Below, in pieces: positions 31,739 through 39,183 of a stretch of 39,183 bases of DNA. The stretch spans positions 1 through 39,183 of the forward strand of contig JAUIBH010000029.1 in the NCBI GenBank assembly GCA_030427985.1, written 5' to 3'. Source of the DNA: Bacteroidia bacterium. Its GTDB lineage: Bacteria > Bacteroidota > Bacteroidia > Flavobacteriales > Flavobacteriaceae. The position numbers were made by a program, and so were the translations under genes. The stretch's first letter is position 1, and every line of letters begins with the position of its first letter. The notes beneath the pieces were generated by a model. It searched no databases. It was not told the DNA's origin and saw only the letters and a program-made list of their open reading frames with translations.

Positions 31739-33628
31739 ATGAAACGATATTTCTTGCTATTTGTCTGTTTTTTGATGACCCAATTTGGCATGTATGGACA
31801 ATATGATGCCAGTCCCCAGGCCATTGACAGTTTATTGAATGCACTGCAACAATCTCCCATTGATTCTTCCCGAACCCCAATTTTGGTCAACCTCTGGAGA
31901 GCGCACATCAACAGGGATATAGACAAAGCCTTCGGCTACGCGGACCAACTAATTGACTTGGGAAAGAAACTGGACAACGTTCCCATTCAACATACAGGCT
32001 ACCAACGGATGGGGATTGCCTATTCCTATATTGATGATTATCCGTCTTCCAATAATTATTACCGGAAAGCCATGGAGTTGAGCGAGAAAGCCCAAGAGTA
32101 TAGCTCTACCGCCGCCATGCAAATCAACATCGCCATAAACCATAACATTATGAGCCAGCATGACAGTACCTTGTTCTACGCCAACAAATCCATCGAGAAT
32201 TTTGCAAAAGAGCAAGACTCCACAGGAATTGCGGCCTGTTATAATGTTATTGCCGGAATGCATTTCTCCAAAGGGGCGTATCGATTGTCCTTGGAAAACA
32301 ACCTAAAGGCCATGGATATTTATAACCGGCATGACGACCGGAATAGTTTAAAGGATGCCATGCGGGGAATTTCCCGGAATTATTTGAAGATGCGCGATAC
32401 CACAAACGCCATCAACTATCTGTTACAGTTGGAACAAATGAACAGGCAGGACAATGACAAACATGGTATTATTGCCTCCCTCACCAATTTGGGCAATATA
32501 TACCTGAATAAAAAAGATAGTCTGGAAATGGCCAAAAAACAATTTGATGAAAGTTGGGAGCTCTCCCAAAGCATGAAATATCCATTGGGTCAGATAAATA
32601 CATTATTTGGATTGGGGAGGTACCACCAACTAAAAGGCGAATTTCCTGAAGCTAAAACATACTTTAATCGGTCACTTTTCCTAGCGGATTCAATAGGGCA
32701 AACAGTGAATGTGGTTGTTAACCAAATCCATTTGGCCGAGATTGCAACAGAAGAGAATGCACTGGACGAAGGAACGTCATGGGCCCAAAAAGCCCTATCC
32801 CTTGCTACAGAAAACGAATTGTTGGAAAATCAGGCCACAGCCTACCGACTGTTATCAGAAAATGCAAGTAAACAAAATAAAGAAGGGTTGGCATTGACCT
32901 ATTTTAAGGAATACAAAACTCTGAACGATAGCATTTACAATATTGAAAATGGACAACGTCTTTCTGAACTCCAGACCATCTACGAAACCGAGAAAAAAGA
33001 AGCCGAAATTGCGCTGCAAGAAGAGGAAATCAACACGCTGAATGCACAGGCCAAGGTGGACCAACTCACTAAAGGCCTCTATGCAGGCGGCATGACCTCT
33101 GCCCTAGCCCTTTCTGGGCTGTTGGTGTTTGGGTTTCGGCAGCGGATGAAGAAAAACCGTGTTGCCCGGGAAAAACAAGAGGAAATCTATAGGCAAGAGA
33201 TTGCCCATAAAAAGAAGGAGTTGGCCAGCCAAACCCTGCATTTGGTGCAAAAAAATACGTTTATCCAAGAGTTGATGGAGAACCTCGAGAGCATCAAGAA
33301 CTCCCCGGAAAAATTCAAAATGGAATTTCGGCGGATTGTGATGCTGCTCAAAAAAGAAAATGCCTCCGATAAGGATTGGGAGGTGTTCAAAACCTATTTT
33401 GCCGAAGTGCACAACGACTTTGACCAAAAACTCAAGACCCTCTACCCTGATATTTCAGAAAAGGAAATCCGGCTGGCCGCCTTTCTGCGCATGAATTTGA
33501 CCACCAAGGAAATTGCAGCTACGCTAAACGTACTTCCGGATAGTATTCTAAAATCCAAATACCGACTGAAAAAGAAATTGGAGCTGGACAAGGAAACGGA
33601 CCTGAGTACCTTCTTAAATACATTGTAA
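31739..33628 (+). CDS. TPR sensor-regulator with transmembrane helix and C-terminal HTH
   Basis: A 629-residue protein. I chose the start at the ATG at 31739 (MKRYFLLFVCFLMTQFGMYG), which gives a signal peptide; the open frame upstream of it carries no such feature. Residues about 60-420 are tetratricopeptide repeats (for example GIIASLTNLGNIYLNKKD and TLFGLGRYHQLKGEFPEAK), followed by a coiled coil, a transmembrane helix (about 475-495, MTSALALSGLLVFGF), another coiled coil, and a LuxR-like HTH (EKEIRLAAFLRMNLTTKEIA, then LNVLPDSILKSKYRLKKKL). This is a common Bacteroidota design: periplasmic sensing coupled to a cytosolic DNA-binding domain. The divergent cytolysin-like gene is a plausible target. 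Confidence 0.93.
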   Translation: MKRYFLLFVCFLMTQFGMYGQYDASPQAIDSLLNALQQSPIDSSRTPILVNLWRAHINRDIDKAFGYADQLIDLGKKLDNVPIQHTGYQRMGIAYSYIDDYPSSNNYYRKAMELSEKAQEYSSTAAMQINIAINHNIMSQHDSTLFYANKSIENFAKEQDSTGIAACYNVIAGMHFSKGAYRLSLENNLKAMDIYNRHDDRNSLKDAMRGISRNYLKMRDTTNAINYLLQLEQMNRQDNDKHGIIASLTNLGNIYLNKKDSLEMAKKQFDESWELSQSMKYPLGQINTLFGLGRYHQLKGEFPEAKTYFNRSLFLADSIGQTVNVVVNQIHLAEIATEENALDEGTSWAQKALSLATENELLENQATAYRLLSENASKQNKEGLALTYFKEYKTLNDSIYNIENGQRLSELQTIYETEKKEAEIALQEEEINTLNAQAKVDQLTKGLYAGGMTSALALSGLLVFGFRQRMKKNRVAREKQEEIYRQEIAHKKKELASQTLHLVQKNTFIQELMENLESIKNSPEKFKMEFRRIVMLLKKENASDKDWEVFKTYFAEVHNDFDQKLKTLYPDISEKEIRLAAFLRMNLTTKEIAATLNVLPDSILKSKYRLKKKLELDKETDLSTFLNTL

Positions 33629-33649
33629 TTGGAGCGTGATACTCCAATT
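33627..33649 (+). terminator. Possible weak terminator hairpin after the TPR/HTH gene
   Basis: AATTGGAG (33627-33634) and CTCCAATT (33642-33649) are perfect 8-bp arms around a 7-base loop, beginning within the stop codon of the TPR/HTH gene. No T-run follows, so termination efficiency is doubtful. Confidence 0.45.
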
Positions 33650-33761
33650 CAATATGAATAAACCTCCCGATTTTGAAAATTTAGTGCTGATAATTCACTA
33701 AAATACACGAACTTAGGAGTCCTCCCCCTGTTACAATTCCTGTGTCAATGTATTTCTTTCT

Positions 33762-34466
33762 ATGAAAGCCACATCAGAAAATCAATTTTTCGCCTTTTCC
33801 GCTATTTGGTTTCTTCTAACTGTATTTTGGGGGTTTGCTTATTCGTTTTATATGCCCAAGGTCTTTGGGAACAATGACCAGTTGCCCACCCACCTCGTTA
33901 TTCACGGTACAGTGTTCACCATTTGGATATTGCTGTATGCCGTGCAGGTATTCCTCATTCGGTTCCGAAACTACAAAACCCACATGACCTTGGGAATACT
34001 GGGTATAGTGGTCATGGCCGTTATGATTCCCACTGGTCTTTTTCCGTCCATCTACAAAATGTATGCGGGCAGAATCCCCATTGATGCGGCAGGACACAAC
34101 GTATTTCGGTTGCTTTCTGCCTATACCCTATTTGGTTTTGCATTTGTCTATCGGAAAAAAGCTTTTTTGCACAAACGATTGATGTTGGGCTGTATGGTGA
34201 TGCTTACCAGTGCCGCTATATTCCGGTTTTCATTTGATTTGGGCCTCCAAGAAAGCCAACTGTTCAACAAAGGCATACAGATGTTCCCGGCAGTGCTACT
34301 GTTTCTTTTCGATTTCGTAAAACTTAAAAAAGCAGTTTGGGTCGATTTAATTTCTCCCCTACTTGTTTTGGGTATATTCTTCTTCGCCGATTATTTTTGG
34401 CTGTTCCCAATCGGAGCTGGTTTTATGGATATTCTAGCGTCTCTTTTTGTGAAGCCCTTTCTTTAA
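33762..34466 (+). CDS. Multi-pass membrane protein of unknown function
   Basis: A 234-residue integral membrane protein with about six to seven hydrophobic helices and short loops. The second helix carries HLVIHGTVFTIWILLYAVQV, followed by RFRNYKTHMTLGILGIV; conserved His and Arg in this layout recall b-type cytochrome or DUF2306-like proteins, but I cannot confirm haem binding. A further conserved-looking segment is KRLMLGCMVMLTSAAIFR. It appears to be monocistronic and precedes a heptamer repeat tract. Function not known. Confidence 0.8.
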   Translation: MKATSENQFFAFSAIWFLLTVFWGFAYSFYMPKVFGNNDQLPTHLVIHGTVFTIWILLYAVQVFLIRFRNYKTHMTLGILGIVVMAVMIPTGLFPSIYKMYAGRIPIDAAGHNVFRLLSAYTLFGFAFVYRKKAFLHKRLMLGCMVMLTSAAIFRFSFDLGLQESQLFNKGIQMFPAVLLFLFDFVKLKKAVWVDLISPLLVLGIFFFADYFWLFPIGAGFMDILASLFVKPFL

Positions 34467-34491
34467 TTCAGACCTCTGACCACTGACTCCC

Positions 34492-34548
<57 letters not shown>

Positions 34549-34603
34549 ACTTCCAACTTCGCACTTCGCCTGTCTCCTATTTCCTAAAACCTAACCCCTA
34601 AGA

Positions 34604-34882
34604 TTACTCCGTAATCTTCTCAATACACTCCCAAAGCCCCTTTACGGTAAAGAGGGCATCTTTCTCTTCCTCGTCCAAGGGTTCATGGGAATGGTAAATG
34701 GTAATATCGTGGAGCAGTTTTAGGGATTTTACCAGATTGGGGCCATCCAGGTGATCGGCATATTCCAAGAGTTGTACTTGGGCCGGGGTAACTTCTCGGG
34801 AAATTTTGGGCGCACTGGGCGCGGCATCGGTACTACCCGTTTGACATTGGGGGCAGTTTTTTTGACCTTTTGAGTGTAGCAT
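34604..34882 (-). CDS. Small CxxC protein with structured leader
   Basis: A 92-residue cytosolic protein with an N-terminal CPQC motif (residues 10-13, CPQCQ), which may bind zinc or act in redox. A Pro/Ala-rich linker (about 18-32) and an acidic helical C-terminus (PLDEEEKDALFTVKGLWECI) follow. I recognise no family. The start ATG (34880-34882) is itself part of a repeated element TGCTACACTCA that can pair with a segment of the upstream leader, so its translation may be controlled by RNA structure. No other gene is in the transcript. Confidence 0.7.
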   Translation of the reverse strand: MLHSKGQKNCPQCQTGSTDAAPSAPKISREVTPAQVQLLEYADHLDGPNLVKSLKLLHDITIYHSHEPLDEEEKDALFTVKGLWECIEKITE

Positions 34883-35033
34883 AACAAAAGAATTTACGGT
34901 GAAATATGGGACAGGTCACTGCTACACTCATCAAAGCGGTGCCTTGAAGGTCTGGGGACTTTCACCCTTTTGCCTGTCCTTTAATTATTCAAATGAGGTT
35001 GGAGAGGACACCTTAATTTCGATAAGTGTAGCA
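34883..35033 (-). ncRNA. Structured 5' leader with alternative pairings, riboswitch-like
   Basis: On the minus strand the leader contains a 7-bp stem GGACAGG/CCTGTCC (34973-34979 with 34909-34915) enclosing GGGTGAAAGTCCC and a hairpin with CACCGCT and AGCAGTG arms. The segment GATGAGTGTAGCA (34932-34920) can pair either with TGCTACACTTATC near the 5' end (35033-35021; 13 pairs with one U-G) or with TGCTACACTCA covering the start codon (34881-34871; 11 pairs). The two pairings exclude each other. The GGGTGAAAGTCCC part is also reminiscent of group II intron RNA, so a remnant of an intron is the main alternative. No known riboswitch class was recognised. Confidence 0.5.
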
Positions 35034-35036
35034 AGA

Positions 35037-35044
35037 CAAATATA
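35037..35044 (-). promoter_or_regulatory. -7 element for the structured leader and 92-residue gene
   Basis: TATATTTG on the minus strand is an exact TAnnTTTG match. Transcription would start at about 35031, at the edge of the first pairing segment. A convincing TTG at the right distance was not found, so the promoter may depend on an activator or be weak. Confidence 0.5.
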
Positions 35045-35051
35045 CATTTTA

Positions 35052-35085
35052 AAAAGTTATGCGTTGATAACTCTCAATAACTTTT
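35052..35085. promoter_or_regulatory. 9-bp inverted repeat upstream of the NACHT gene
   Basis: AAAAGTTAT (35052-35060) and ATAACTTTT (35077-35085) are perfect 9-bp arms with a 16-bp spacer. They lie about 90 bp before the NACHT start codon and just upstream of the divergent leader promoter. An operator for either gene is possible; a T-run is absent on the plus side. Confidence 0.4.
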
Positions 35086-35172
35086 GTTGGTAACCTATTG
35101 GTTTTGAGAAGAGAATGGGTGAAATTTGGGATTGAATGAAGTACTTTATTATTCAATTTAAATCCAAAATAA

Positions 35173-36981
35173 ATGGAGAGTGGGCTACCGGAGTTTGACC
35201 AAAATAAAGTTATTGCAGAATTTATTAAGCTAAATCTTGATGACTTTTTAGATACAGGAAAAGGTGTATTAAAAGGAACTAAAGAAAGTATCAAACTAAA
35301 GCTACGGACAGGATATTCGTCCTATTTAAAAAATATTACTGAACGATATGGTAAATCAAAGTCTTTTTTTATTAGAGATGAACCACAAGAACTTAGTTCT
35401 TTTTATGTTCCTGTCGGCATCCAATCTAGTAAGATTCTTATAAAGGCAGCTAATTTAAAAGCAATTTTAGATCATAATCCAAAATCCATTATTTCGGGTA
35501 CCGCAGGCTCTGGAAAATCAATATTATTGAAGCACCTATTATTAAATGCCATAAAGAACAAAAAGCAGGTTCCAGTTTTTTTGGAGTTACGTGACAATAA
35601 CATTGAGGAATGCTCATTATTCCATCACATCAATGAGACATTTTGTTCTTTTGGTCTTGATTTGGAGACCAAATTTATAGAGAAAGCATTCTCTGCTGGC
35701 CAATTCATACTTTTACTGGACGGTTTAGATGAGGTCAAAACTGAACGAAGAGACGTCATAGTTAAAGAAATAGATTCACTAATCAAAGAATACCCTAGAA
35801 CCAGTGTTATTCTTACTACACGTCCTGATAATCTTACAAACGAGCTTCAAACTTTTTCAGTTTATAATATTTTACCCCTTAGTAAAGAACAGAGTATTTC
35901 CCTAGTAAAAAAGCTTCAGGCTGATGAACAAATAAAGACCAAGTTTATACACGATCTCAAAGAGGGTCTATTTGAAAAACATTCTTCCTTTCTTTCAAAT
36001 CCACTATTATTGACGATAATGCTTTTAACATATGGTTATAGCACGGACATTCCAAATAAGTTAAGCGTCTTTTACAATCAGGCATTTGAAGCATTGTTCC
36101 AACGACACGACACAATGAAAGGCGCATACAAGCGAGTTAGAGAGACATCGCTCGATATACAAGATTTCAGTAAAATACTTTCTGTATTTTGCATACAAAC
36201 ATATGACGACAGGAAAATTCAATTTTCAAGACAAGAAGCTTTGAATTATCTAGATAAGGCAAAAGAGTTAGTAAGTATTAAGTTTGAAAGTCAAGATTTT
36301 TTTAACGATCTGCTATTGTCTGTATGTATATTAATAGAAGATGGTCTTTTCATCACATTTTCTCATCGTTCTTTTCAAGAATTTTTTAGTGCATTGTTCA
36401 TCACTAACTCAGATTCTTCTATGAAACTCAGATTACTTAATAAGTATCAATCAGAAATAATTGATGACAATGTGTATAAATTATGTTATGAGCTAGACTC
36501 TGATTTTATAGAATATGACATTATCCATCCATTTCTAGAGAACCTTTTTTCTCAAATTGGACTTAAGAAAAACATTGGGATTATGAATTATACCCGTTTC
36601 ACTAAAATAATGTGGTCACGTTTTTATTTTAGCAATGGAGAACTATTAGGAACAGTTAAGACAACAGGGAATGTAAATCCAGTAGTACGGTTTATAATTT
36701 TAAATATTACTGATGGATTAATTGGTGATAATTATTTTAAGGCAATCAACAGTGAATGGATTAAGAGCCATATTGAAGCTTCAAAAAAAAATACTGAAAG
36801 AATTGAGTTCAAAACGAGGGAGCTAACCCATAAGGATGAGATAATTAGAAATCTTTATAACAGCGACTCATATTTTTCTAAAAAACTACTCGAGTTACTG
36901 ATTAAAGTAAAATCTGACTTGGAGACAAAAAAAATAAGTCGAATTAATAAACTGGAGGAATTTCTATTTAGCAAAGATTAA
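35173..36981 (+). CDS. NACHT domain NTPase, likely anti-phage STAND protein
   Basis: A 602-residue protein. The NACHT domain spans about residues 100-260: Walker A GTAGSGKS (109-116), Walker B FILLLDGLDEV (178-188) with the NACHT-type DGLDE acidic cluster, and the sensor ILTTRPD (about 213-219). A winged-helix-like region follows, ending near FSHRSFQEFFSALF (about 397-410), and then about 190 helical residues. The N-terminal 100 residues contain no recognisable effector such as a nuclease or TIR domain. Bacterial NACHT proteins with short C-termini are known anti-phage ATPases. The gene is AT-rich relative to its neighbours and stands alone. Confidence 0.92.
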   Translation: MESGLPEFDQNKVIAEFIKLNLDDFLDTGKGVLKGTKESIKLKLRTGYSSYLKNITERYGKSKSFFIRDEPQELSSFYVPVGIQSSKILIKAANLKAILDHNPKSIISGTAGSGKSILLKHLLLNAIKNKKQVPVFLELRDNNIEECSLFHHINETFCSFGLDLETKFIEKAFSAGQFILLLDGLDEVKTERRDVIVKEIDSLIKEYPRTSVILTTRPDNLTNELQTFSVYNILPLSKEQSISLVKKLQADEQIKTKFIHDLKEGLFEKHSSFLSNPLLLTIMLLTYGYSTDIPNKLSVFYNQAFEALFQRHDTMKGAYKRVRETSLDIQDFSKILSVFCIQTYDDRKIQFSRQEALNYLDKAKELVSIKFESQDFFNDLLLSVCILIEDGLFITFSHRSFQEFFSALFITNSDSSMKLRLLNKYQSEIIDDNVYKLCYELDSDFIEYDIIHPFLENLFSQIGLKKNIGIMNYTRFTKIMWSRFYFSNGELLGTVKTTGNVNPVVRFIILNITDGLIGDNYFKAINSEWIKSHIEASKKNTERIEFKTRELTHKDEIIRNLYNSDSYFSKKLLELLIKVKSDLETKKISRINKLEEFLFSKD

Positions 36982-37017
36982 TATCCCCAGCTACTCACAA
37001 GATTCCATCTTAAGCCC

Positions 37018-37056
37018 ACTTGCTTTTACCCCAGAAATGGGTGAAATCAGTACACC
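37018..37056 (+). repeat. 39-nt direct repeat, copy 1, upstream of the Ig-like lipoprotein gene
   Basis: This segment (ACTTGCTTTTA ... AGAAATGGGTGAAAT ... CC) matches 39060-39098 at about 32 of 39 positions. The core AATGGGTGAAAT also occurs at 35114-35125 before the NACHT gene. Both full copies precede an ATG, 142 and 50 bp downstream. Between here and 37197 the sequence also repeats GACCATCCC (near 37082 and 37130); nothing else was found. Confidence 0.65.
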
Positions 37057-37197
37057 AGACCTTCACCGGGTAGCAATAGCGGACCATCCCATATATCGAT
37101 TTCCTGGATATTTTGTAGGGAAATTTTAGACCATCCCGTGGAACTTTACTACATTCAAAATTTATTTTAAGGTAGATTCAAACCATACCCCATTCTT

Positions 37198-38820
37198 ATG
37201 ATGAATACACAAAAAATAGTTGCTGTTCTCTTTCTTTCCATGGTAATTTTTGGCTGCGAAAGCGAGTCCAATTCCGGTGACATGGATGAAATAGACGAAG
37301 TGCCCCCCAGTATAAACCTTACCGGCATCGATACCTCATTGGAAGAGCTTACCGCTGTTACCATCAATATTAGTGACAGTTCCCCAGCCGTTACCACAAA
37401 GGTGTCCATTAATAACGATCAAGTTTTGGAAACGACCGAAAAACAATTTACCTACGAAATTGACCCATTTTCGTTTCCTACTGGTACTACAACACTAACC
37501 ATAAGAGCTGAAGATGAAAACAACAATAAAGCTGAAGTAAATAGGACTTTTGAACTATCAAAATTGTTGGTCAAAATAGCTGATAATGTATCAAGGACAA
37601 ATCCCGAATTTGTGGAAGTTTTCTATGCTGTCAACACTATGGACGGCGAACTACTCGGCTATACTGATGCCGTAAACAGATGGGACACCGTAAAAATTTA
37701 TGCGCCGGATAATTTTATGGTGCAACCTATTATCCTAACATCGTACATGCTCAGCTCTGCCGTTGGTCCAGCTTTTGTGGCCACTTCATTTTCCAATATT
37801 GTCCCCGGTACCGATTTTTTTCCTTTTCAAGAAAATGCTGGCAAACGCACAGCAAATAATGCGGCAGCATTTGATTCTAACGTGGGTTTAAATGCTTCTT
37901 TTAATTTTTCAATTACAGGAATACCTTTTGAACCCGAGGCATGGGAATTTAGAGGTTTTGGCAGTAGATACGGAGTTATTAGTAACCCAACCGTTACTCC
38001 AAACGGTACTGATTTTGATTATTCAGTAACTTTTGGATATCGCAGTGAATCGCCCCAAGACGTGGTCATCACTAATGGAAGTTTTGCGAATCTCAACGAA
38101 TTGGTCGATTTGGAATATTTTGAGATTCAAGCATTGGAGAATCAATCTATTTCGTATAAAGACTTAAAAAAAACTGAAAATTTTATAGCTATTCAAATTC
38201 CTGAAACGATAGCTAGAGGTTCAACCTTACGCTTGGATGGAATTAAAGAAAACAACAACAGCCCATATGATGATTTTAGTCATTTGCTGACTACAGGTTT
38301 TGAAGCGAACACATCACCAAACAATGTTTTCAATTTAAGTATTCCTCAAATAAATGGGTTTGATGCCATACGTTTAACAGCAGGACTAAATCTCGCAGAT
38401 AATGGCAAAAAGTTAATCTCCTCCACCATTGGCATTGAAGATATTGTTGTTCCCTCTTGGGATGCTTCCCTAATGGGCAATGAAGTGACCGCTACGGGCG
38501 ACTTTGATCTAATCTCCATTGAAACCCAAAGCGACCTAAATAATTTTGTGCTTGAGGAATCTTTCAGGTGGACCTATTTTACGCCCAAACAAAATGCAAT
38601 AGCGATTCCATTTTCGCTGATCGAGATTCCTGAACCAATATTGCAGAACCCAAAATTTCCCAATGTAGAACAAAGTGCTATGAGTACTACAGGGGATTTG
38701 ACAATCACACTGGAATCCTTTTCAGAAAAACCTAGCTATGAACAAAGTCTTTTTAGAAACGAATATGAACAAGGGCGAAAGGGAAATGAAGTATCATTGA
38801 GGATTCCATTGCAAAATTGA
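37198..38820 (+). CDS. Lipoprotein with N-terminal Ig-like domain
   Basis: A 540-residue predicted lipoprotein (MNTQKIVAVLFLSMVIFGC, lipid Cys at residue 20 or so), then an acidic Ser/Asp-rich linker. Residues about 40-125 look like an Ig/cadherin-type beta sandwich (INISDSSPAVTTKVSINNDQ, TLTIRAEDENNNKAEV). The remaining 400 residues are beta-rich, with no family I recognise; CVs of Cys are absent after the lipid site. A surface-exposed or periplasmic role is likely. It is flanked by 39-nt repeats and by intergenic hairpin repeats and shares no operon. There are two adjacent ATGs; the first is used here. Confidence 0.85.
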   Translation: MMNTQKIVAVLFLSMVIFGCESESNSGDMDEIDEVPPSINLTGIDTSLEELTAVTINISDSSPAVTTKVSINNDQVLETTEKQFTYEIDPFSFPTGTTTLTIRAEDENNNKAEVNRTFELSKLLVKIADNVSRTNPEFVEVFYAVNTMDGELLGYTDAVNRWDTVKIYAPDNFMVQPIILTSYMLSSAVGPAFVATSFSNIVPGTDFFPFQENAGKRTANNAAAFDSNVGLNASFNFSITGIPFEPEAWEFRGFGSRYGVISNPTVTPNGTDFDYSVTFGYRSESPQDVVITNGSFANLNELVDLEYFEIQALENQSISYKDLKKTENFIAIQIPETIARGSTLRLDGIKENNNSPYDDFSHLLTTGFEANTSPNNVFNLSIPQINGFDAIRLTAGLNLADNGKKLISSTIGIEDIVVPSWDASLMGNEVTATGDFDLISIETQSDLNNFVLEESFRWTYFTPKQNAIAIPFSLIEIPEPILQNPKFPNVEQSAMSTTGDLTITLESFSEKPSYEQSLFRNEYEQGRKGNEVSLRIPLQN

Positions 38821-38877
38821 AGTATCCCCTATTCCCGTAAGATTGTATTTTGTGGCCTCGTTGCGGTATTTTTCTTT

Positions 38878-39028
38878 GTCATTTCGACATGAGGAGGAAA
38901 ACGACGATTGAGAAATCTAGATTTCTCACACTCTCCCGATAGCTATCGGGATTCGGTTCGAAATGACACCCTCCAACATTCGTGAGATTAGTGTACTTCC
39001 TGCCTGCGGCAGGCAGGCGTGTCCAACT
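38878..39028. repeat. Composite intergenic repeat, copy 2 (two hairpin elements)
   Basis: Element 1 (38878-38967) has perfect ends GTCATTTCGA and TCGAAATGAC and two internal palindromes, GAGAAATCTAGATTTCTC (38910-38927) and CCCGATAGCTATCGGG (38935-38950). Element 2 (38978-39028) contains the stem CCTGCCTGCGGCAGGCAGG (38999-39017) and ends GGCGTGTCCAACT. Order and content match 29584-29718. No gene is present in 38821-39147. Confidence 0.85.
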
Positions 39029-39059
39029 ACGTTTTTCTTCCTGATTATATCTTGTAACT

Positions 39060-39098
39060 ACTTGCTTTTAAGCTAGAAATGGGTGAAATTAGCATGCC
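39060..39098 (+). repeat. 39-nt direct repeat, copy 2
   Basis: Second copy of the segment at 37018-37056, sharing ACTTGCTTTTA and AGAAATGGGTGAAAT. It lies 50 bp before the start codon of the gene at the right edge. A shared leader or a residue of duplication are both possible. Confidence 0.65.
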
Positions 39099-39147
39099 CA
39101 GGCATCAATTCAAAAACTTGCGAAAATCATACCTAGAACCATAAAAA

Positions 39148-39183
39148 ATGAAAACAAAAAAAACTTCAACGGTTGCCTTAATA
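39148..39183 (+). CDS. Start of a gene, first 12 codons only
   Basis: An ATG at 39148 opens a frame that reads MKTKKTSTVALI to the window edge. The Lys-rich start followed by small and hydrophobic residues suggests a signal peptide. Nothing more can be said about its function. Confidence 0.5.
   Translation, partial: MKTKKTSTVALI

Noticed and set aside
34899..34985. Cobalamin riboswitch in the leader of the 92-residue gene
   Set aside because: AAAAGGGTGAAAGTCCCC has partial likeness, but the B12 box and the GCAACTGT core are missing.
34920..35033. Retron-like ncRNA with a1/a2 ends upstream of the NACHT gene
   Set aside because: TGCTACACTCATC and GATAAGTGTAGCA are complementary, but no reverse transcriptase gene is present in the window and the third copy at a start codon fits a translational leader better.

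Overview
The window looks like a chromosome segment from a marine Flavobacteriaceae member (Bacteroidota), perhaps close to Muricauda/Flagellimonas; the genus is an impression only. Supporting signs are promoters of the Bacteroidota type (TTG, about 19-20 bp, TAnnTTTG), almost no Shine-Dalgarno sequences, many lipoproteins, a fused alpha/beta 2-oxoacid dehydrogenase E1, a TPR-transmembrane-HTH regulator, DUF5916 and VPS10/BNR proteins, and intergenic hairpin repeats (GTCATTTCGA... and CCTGCCTGCGGCAGGCAGG). No tRNA, rRNA, CRISPR array, transposase or integrase was seen.

Region 1 (1-6490) is small-molecule and stress physiology. An ArsR-type regulator, SRPBCC, DoxX-like and YdeI-like genes form one tight minus-strand operon (447-2285), with two tandem operators over a well-formed promoter. 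Next to it is a second minus-strand cluster: AraC regulator, DUF1348, YHS protein, carboxymuconolactone decarboxylase-like (CMD-like) protein and an exported isochorismatase-like hydrolase. The last two have promoters of identical geometry (two TGGAC boxes 21 bp apart, then the same distance to a CAACTTTG -7 element), so they are probably co-regulated, plausibly by the AraC protein. A RadC-like JAB gene reads divergently.

Region 2 (6491-9375) is an AT-rich two-gene island: a 76-residue helical protein followed by an 803-residue GHKL ATPase of no family I can name. It ends next to a 17-codon fossil of the 3' end of a VPS10/BNR gene, as if the island replaced a tandem paralogue of the intact VPS10/BNR gene at 9440-12565. 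Further on come signs of decay: a frameshifted small gene (12921-13344) and a lipoprotein sugar dehydrogenase (13376-14567) with an internal deletion, a frameshift and a 21-bp duplication.

Region 3 (14598-29576) is mostly housekeeping and envelope: DUF4251 lipoprotein, DUF5916 barrel protein, EamA exporter, OmpA and lipocalin lipoproteins, branched-chain 2-oxoacid dehydrogenase E1, a 2-oxoglutarate oxygenase paired with a SUI1/YciH factor, DUF1835 protein plus nucleoside phosphorylase, a solute-binding-like protein, uracil-DNA glycosylase and MutS2.

Region 4 (29577-39183) is accessory. A cholesterol-dependent-cytolysin-like pore-forming lipoprotein is divergent from a TPR/HTH regulator across an intergenic region full of TATGGACA boxes. 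A small CxxC protein has a structured leader in which one segment can pair either with the leader's 5' end or with the start codon. An AT-rich NACHT NTPase, likely anti-phage, follows, then an Ig-like lipoprotein bracketed by direct repeats and the first codons of another gene at the edge.

The best candidates for something undescribed are the small-protein/GHKL ATPase module, the switch-like leader at 34871-35033, and the shared AraC-type promoter pair.
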